From contig DFIB01000067.1 of NCBI GenBank assembly GCA_002371375.1, forward strand, positions 1 to 17,253: 17,253 bases of DNA, read 5' to 3'. The first letter of the stretch is position 1; each line of letters starts with the position of its first letter. The notes under the pieces are model-generated. The model did no database searches. It was not told the DNA's origin and worked only from the letters and a program-made list of their open reading frames with translations. Position numbers and translations under genes: made by a program. Shown piece after piece: positions 14,118 to 17,253 of the stretch. This DNA comes from Mageeibacillus sp. UBA3708. GTDB lineage: Bacteria; Bacillota; Clostridia; Saccharofermentanales; Saccharofermentanaceae.

Positions 14118-14146
14118 ATGTTATTCATTGATAAGAACACTCTCAA
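14118..14146 (-). promoter_or_regulatory. Candidate yhgE promoter
   Basis: On the minus strand TTGAGA (14146-14141, 5 of 6) and TAACAT (14123-14118, 4 of 6) are 17 bp apart, about 33 nt before the yhgE ATG. An inverted repeat ATTGA (14127-14131) / TCAAT (14143-14147) overlaps the -35 and spacer. The palindrome found in the TetR promoter is not repeated here. Confidence 0.45.
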
Positions 14147-14182
14147 TAGACAAAAATGGATATGTGTCTGACAGGGTATAGA

Positions 14183-14203
14183 TGGTATAATCACTGATAT
14201 AAT
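14183..14203 (+). promoter_or_regulatory. Tandem extended -10 elements before yfhO
   Basis: TGGTATAAT (14183-14191) and TGATATAAT (14195-14203) are two perfect extended -10 boxes 12 bp apart. No good -35 lies at the proper distance from either, so these would rely on the TG extension or on an activator. The second lies 11 nt before the GGAGG of yfhO, giving a very short leader. Confidence 0.6.
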
Positions 14204-14224
14204 CCATATTCGCCGGAGGTCCCA

Positions 14225-16792
14225 TTGCAGAAGACGGGCAGAACATCAGACAGGGCCAAGCTGTATTATGCGGCCGGAGCGCTCATATTCCTTCTTGTGA
14301 TCAAATTACTTGTTTTCCTTGACGGCAAGGTGCTGGTATGGCTTTACGACGGTGCATCGCAGTATCTGTCCTCACTTACGTATTACTCCGAGTACCTTAA
14401 GGAGATAATATCCGGGATCTTTCACGGCAATCTGTCTATTCCGTCATGGGATCTGTCGATCGGCGAGGGAAGCGACATCATATCGACATTTCATTATTAC
14501 TGCATAGGCGATCCTTTTGCTTTTCTGTGTGTATTTTTCCCTAAGGAGCTGATGTATCTTTGTTATGAATTCACGGTGCTCCTAAGGATATTCGTGTCCG
14601 GGTTTTCTTTCATCTTTTTTGTGAATAAATATGATGATGGTAAACTCAGGGAGAGATCATCAGACCTTCAGGTGGCTCTGGGAGCTATGCTCTATGTATT
14701 CTCCTGCTGGACATTGATGGTAATGGGGAGACATTCATTCTTCCTTAACCCATCTGTTTTTCTGCCTCTGATACTGGCGGGCGCAGAATTGATAATCAGC
14801 CGTAAGAAGCCCGGAGTTATGATGTTTGCAGTGTGCATCACTTCGCTGTCTAACCTGTACTTCTTCTATATGATCGCCATGATCACGGTAGTATATGTGG
14901 CGGTAAGGCTGGTCCTCCTGTACGGCAAAAGGATTAAGGAGATGATGGCAACTCTGGCGCTCATAGCTGTCGAGGCCGTTACCGGCGTTCTTCTGTCGGG
15001 GATATTATTTTTGCCGGTTGCCAAGGTTTTTATCGCCGATTCCAGAATTTCCAACGGTAGTAATATAGGGTTATTCTACAGTTCCGATTATTACAGCACC
15101 CTTCCCAAAGCACTGCTTACCGGTGACTGGAGCTACTACAGGCTTTTTGGTCTCGGAGCCATAGGGATCATGGTTATTTATCTCATCTGTGTAAGGAGCA
15201 GGGCAAAGCTCCTCAAGGTACTCCTGGCGTTGAGCGTTCTGTTTGTTATTTTCCCGGTGTTCGGAGCGGTGTTCAACGGACTTGCTTATCCCTCCAACAG
15301 GTGGTGTTTTGCATTCCCGATGATAACCGGTATGGGGCTCATTATCGTTTGGGATGATCTGCTCGCGCTTCGAAAGGCTGATGCGGTCATACTGACCCTG
15401 ATCACAACCGCTTCATGCATATATATGACGGTGATCAGGGATGTCAGAGGAATTGTGGTAACCGCAATAGGTCTTGCGGTGATCGCGGCATGCTGCTTTA
15501 TTAAGAACAGGCAGGATAAGTCGAAGGCCGTATCATTTCTTACCGTCATCTCGCTGCTGTCGGGCATAATAATCTACTTCATACCGTATATGGTTCAGCT
15601 ATCGGCCCCGGACTGGCTTAATCTGTATTATTACGGGAGCGAGGCAAGCTATATCGCCTCCAAAGACAGCACGCGTCCCATCAGGTATTCAGGCAACATA
15701 CTGACGGAGAACACATCGCCTCTTGCGGGAATATCGTCAACCCAGTTCTACTGGAGCAATGCAAACTCTTATGTAGGCGAATTCAGGAGAGATGTGGCTT
15801 CCGATGAATACAGACTGTATTATTACACAGGATATGACTCTTCCTACACATTGCTCAACCTGTCGGGAAGCAAATACTATGCACTTGCAGGACGCCAAAC
15901 AGATCCGTTGCCATATGGATATGAGGTCATTGACCATATGGATATCGGTTATGACATCATGCAGAGCAGTATTAATACCGGGTTGGTATATTCATACGGC
16001 AAGGCTGTGGGGAAGGATGAATGGGACAGGTTCACGCCTGTTGACAGACAGATGCTGATATCTGAATATATGGTCCTGTCAGATACCCCTTCGGCAGGGA
16101 TACAGGCAGATATAGCAGCAACTGAGGTGGCGTCTTCACCGGTCAAGAGAGACGGCGGCGTAACAGAAGCAAGATTCGAGGGCAAACCAAACAGCGAGAC
16201 ATATGTTACGATCAGCAATATAAGAACGGAACTTGTTGATGAATTTGTCTTCTTCTCTGTTTATCTTCCGGAGACAGACGAGACTTTTACTTTTGATTAC
16301 TATACGCAGAGCAACTGGTATAACGGCAGAGATGAATTCGTTATTAACCTCGGATGGCATGACAAGCCGCTTCACGAAGCTGTTATAACCATTCGTGATG
16401 ATCTGCCCTGCACATGTGACTACAGTATCTCATGCATCGATGTTGAAGAGGCCGGAAGGCATCTGAAAGAACGATTTGATAATGCTCCGCAGGAGATAGA
16501 TATAGAAGGCAGGGGTTCTGAGATCAGCTTTGATGTTCATTCTCAGGGAGAATACTTTGTACTTGCCGTTCCGTACGCCAAAGGCTGGAAAGCATATATA
16601 GACGGTCAGGAGACTGAAGTTATAAGGGCGAACATACAGTATATGGCTGTCGATGTTCCGGAAGGTGATCATAATATCAGATTTGCATACACGGGTGATA
16701 TCGGTAAGGGCGCGGTAATGAGCCTTGCAGGAATAATATGTGCCGCAGCATATTTGATATGTGTTAAAATCAGAACAAAGAGCAAAGCTTAG
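14225..16792 (+). CDS. yfhO: YfhO family membrane protein (GT-C-like glycosyltransferase)
   Basis: This protein is 855 aa, close to Bacillus YfhO. YfhO proteins are multi-pass enzymes thought to move a sugar from undecaprenyl phosphate to a surface polymer such as lipoteichoic acid, outside the membrane. A TTG start at 14225 is chosen because GGAGG (14215-14219) lies 5 nt upstream and no in-frame ATG occurs until about residue 100. After the first helix (about 13-33) the first loop has WLYDGASQYLSS, whose Asp fits the acidic residue typical of this loop in GT-C folds. Many hydrophobic helices follow to about residue 460, including the NRWCFAFP motif. A large soluble domain (about 465-825), with AVPYAKGWKAYIDGQ near its end, precedes a final membrane helix (about 830-848). 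The GT2 gene starts 10 nt after the stop, which indicates an operon. Confidence 0.88.
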   Translation: MQKTGRTSDRAKLYYAAGALIFLLVIKLLVFLDGKVLVWLYDGASQYLSSLTYYSEYLKEIISGIFHGNLSIPSWDLSIGEGSDIISTFHYYCIGDPFAFLCVFFPKELMYLCYEFTVLLRIFVSGFSFIFFVNKYDDGKLRERSSDLQVALGAMLYVFSCWTLMVMGRHSFFLNPSVFLPLILAGAELIISRKKPGVMMFAVCITSLSNLYFFYMIAMITVVYVAVRLVLLYGKRIKEMMATLALIAVEAVTGVLLSGILFLPVAKVFIADSRISNGSNIGLFYSSDYYSTLPKALLTGDWSYYRLFGLGAIGIMVIYLICVRSRAKLLKVLLALSVLFVIFPVFGAVFNGLAYPSNRWCFAFPMITGMGLIIVWDDLLALRKADAVILTLITTASCIYMTVIRDVRGIVVTAIGLAVIAACCFIKNRQDKSKAVSFLTVISLLSGIIIYFIPYMVQLSAPDWLNLYYYGSEASYIASKDSTRPIRYSGNILTENTSPLAGISSTQFYWSNANSYVGEFRRDVASDEYRLYYYTGYDSSYTLLNLSGSKYYALAGRQTDPLPYGYEVIDHMDIGYDIMQSSINTGLVYSYGKAVGKDEWDRFTPVDRQMLISEYMVLSDTPSAGIQADIAATEVASSPVKRDGGVTEARFEGKPNSETYVTISNIRTELVDEFVFFSVYLPETDETFTFDYYTQSNWYNGRDEFVINLGWHDKPLHEAVITIRDDLPCTCDYSISCIDVEEAGRHLKERFDNAPQEIDIEGRGSEISFDVHSQGEYFVLAVPYAKGWKAYIDGQETEVIRANIQYMAVDVPEGDHNIRFAYTGDIGKGAVMSLAGIICAAAYLICVKIRTKSKA

Positions 16793-16802
16793 GAGTGAGA
16801 TT

Positions 16803-17253
16803 ATGGATACACTGTATATTGTGATGCCGGCATACAATGAAGAAGAGAATATTGAGGCTGTAATAAAGCAATGGTATCCTGTTCTGTCCCTCGGATCTGC
16901 AGATTCAAGACTTGTCATTGCAGACAGCGGCAGCCAGGATAAGACCAATGCGATCATTAATGACCTTAAGGAGAACGGATATCCGCAGCTCTTGGCATAT
17001 TCTGATACTTTGAAGCAGCACGGCCCCAAGGTTATCGCGCTTTACAAGTATGCGATAGAGCATGGAGCAGATTATGTCTTCCAGACTGATTCCGACGGAC
17101 AGACCGATCCGGCCGAATTTACGGAATTCTGGGAGCTGAGGAACGGATACGACGCCATCTTCGGACGCAGGGTCAAGAGAGGGGACGGCAAGTCAAGAGC
17201 TTTCGTCGAGAAGGTTGTGTGCTTCCTGCTGAGGCTTTATTTCGGAGTTAAGG
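16803..17253 (+). CDS. GT2 glycosyltransferase, polyprenyl-phosphate type (3' end cut by window)
   Basis: The first 150 codons are present; the frame is open to the window edge. AGGAGTGAG overlaps the yfhO stop just before the ATG at 16803. The N-terminus YIVMPAYNEEENIE is the nucleotide-sugar entry motif of GT2 enzymes, and FQTDSDGQTDP (93-103) holds the DSD metal-binding triad (96-98) in the form seen in polyprenyl-phosphate glycosyl synthases such as DPM1/GtrB/CsbB. GRRVKRGDGKSR (from about 122) is the following conserved basic segment. The C-terminal membrane helices that separate GtrB/CsbB types from soluble DPM1 types lie beyond the edge. Coupled to yfhO it would load a sugar onto undecaprenyl phosphate for YfhO to transfer. 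This division of labour is inferred from the CsbB/YfhO systems. Confidence 0.9.
   Translation, partial: MDTLYIVMPAYNEEENIEAVIKQWYPVLSLGSADSRLVIADSGSQDKTNAIINDLKENGYPQLLAYSDTLKQHGPKVIALYKYAIEHGADYVFQTDSDGQTDPAEFTEFWELRNGYDAIFGRRVKRGDGKSRAFVEKVVCFLLRLYFGVK

Noticed and set aside
16430..17029. A 199-codon minus-strand open frame over the end of yfhO and the GT2 start
   Set aside because: It lies antisense to two well-supported genes, is Cys/Tyr/Ser-rich without motifs, and its frame competes with clear family matches on the plus strand.

Overview
The window is a chromosomal segment of a Gram-positive, low-to-moderate GC anaerobe-type bacterium, most likely a member of the Clostridia (Bacillota). 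The type IV pilus genes have no PilP/PilQ outer-membrane components, the PilN N-terminus carries DLNFF rather than INLLP, and the accessory genes (YhgE/Pip, YfhO plus a GT2 enzyme) are typical Gram-positive envelope genes. Strong AGGAGG ribosome sites and sigma-A type promoters fit this. I cannot name a genus from the sequence alone.

Positions 1-7322 hold a tight co-directional type IV pilus assembly operon, pilB-pilT-pilC-pilM-pilN-pilO. It encodes the extension ATPase (with an N-terminal domain that looks like a c-di-GMP-binding MshEN module), the retraction ATPase, the platform protein, and the cytoplasmic/inner-membrane alignment proteins. PilN and PilO are much larger than their Gram-negative namesakes.

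Positions 7323-9690 hold the pilin cassette, which is the most unusual part. Two tandem paralogous prepilins of 66 residues (mature 56 residues, 79% identical, no globular domain) each have their own nearly identical extended -10 promoter and are separated by a perfect-stem terminator. A third small prepilin (71 aa) has its own promoter and heads a three-gene unit with two larger minor pilins (218 and 190 aa), closed by a terminator. No prepilin peptidase gene is in the window.

Positions 9721-9872 contain a tRNA-Gly(GCC) gene with a perfect consensus promoter and its own terminator. It is followed by a DUF362-family gene (9929-10819). Convergent to that, on the minus strand, lie a TetR-family regulator (10824-11375) and, upstream of it, a large YhgE/Pip-family membrane protein with two long arms of xxxLxxG heptads (11457-14084). 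Divergent from YhgE, on the plus strand, are a YfhO-family GT-C-like membrane protein (14225-16792) and the 5' part of a GT2 polyprenyl-phosphate glycosyltransferase (16803 to the window edge). Together these resemble a CsbB/YfhO-type surface-polymer glycosylation system.

The strongest candidate for something poorly described is the pair of minimal, head-only pilins with their duplicated promoter, feeding an otherwise canonical T4P machine.
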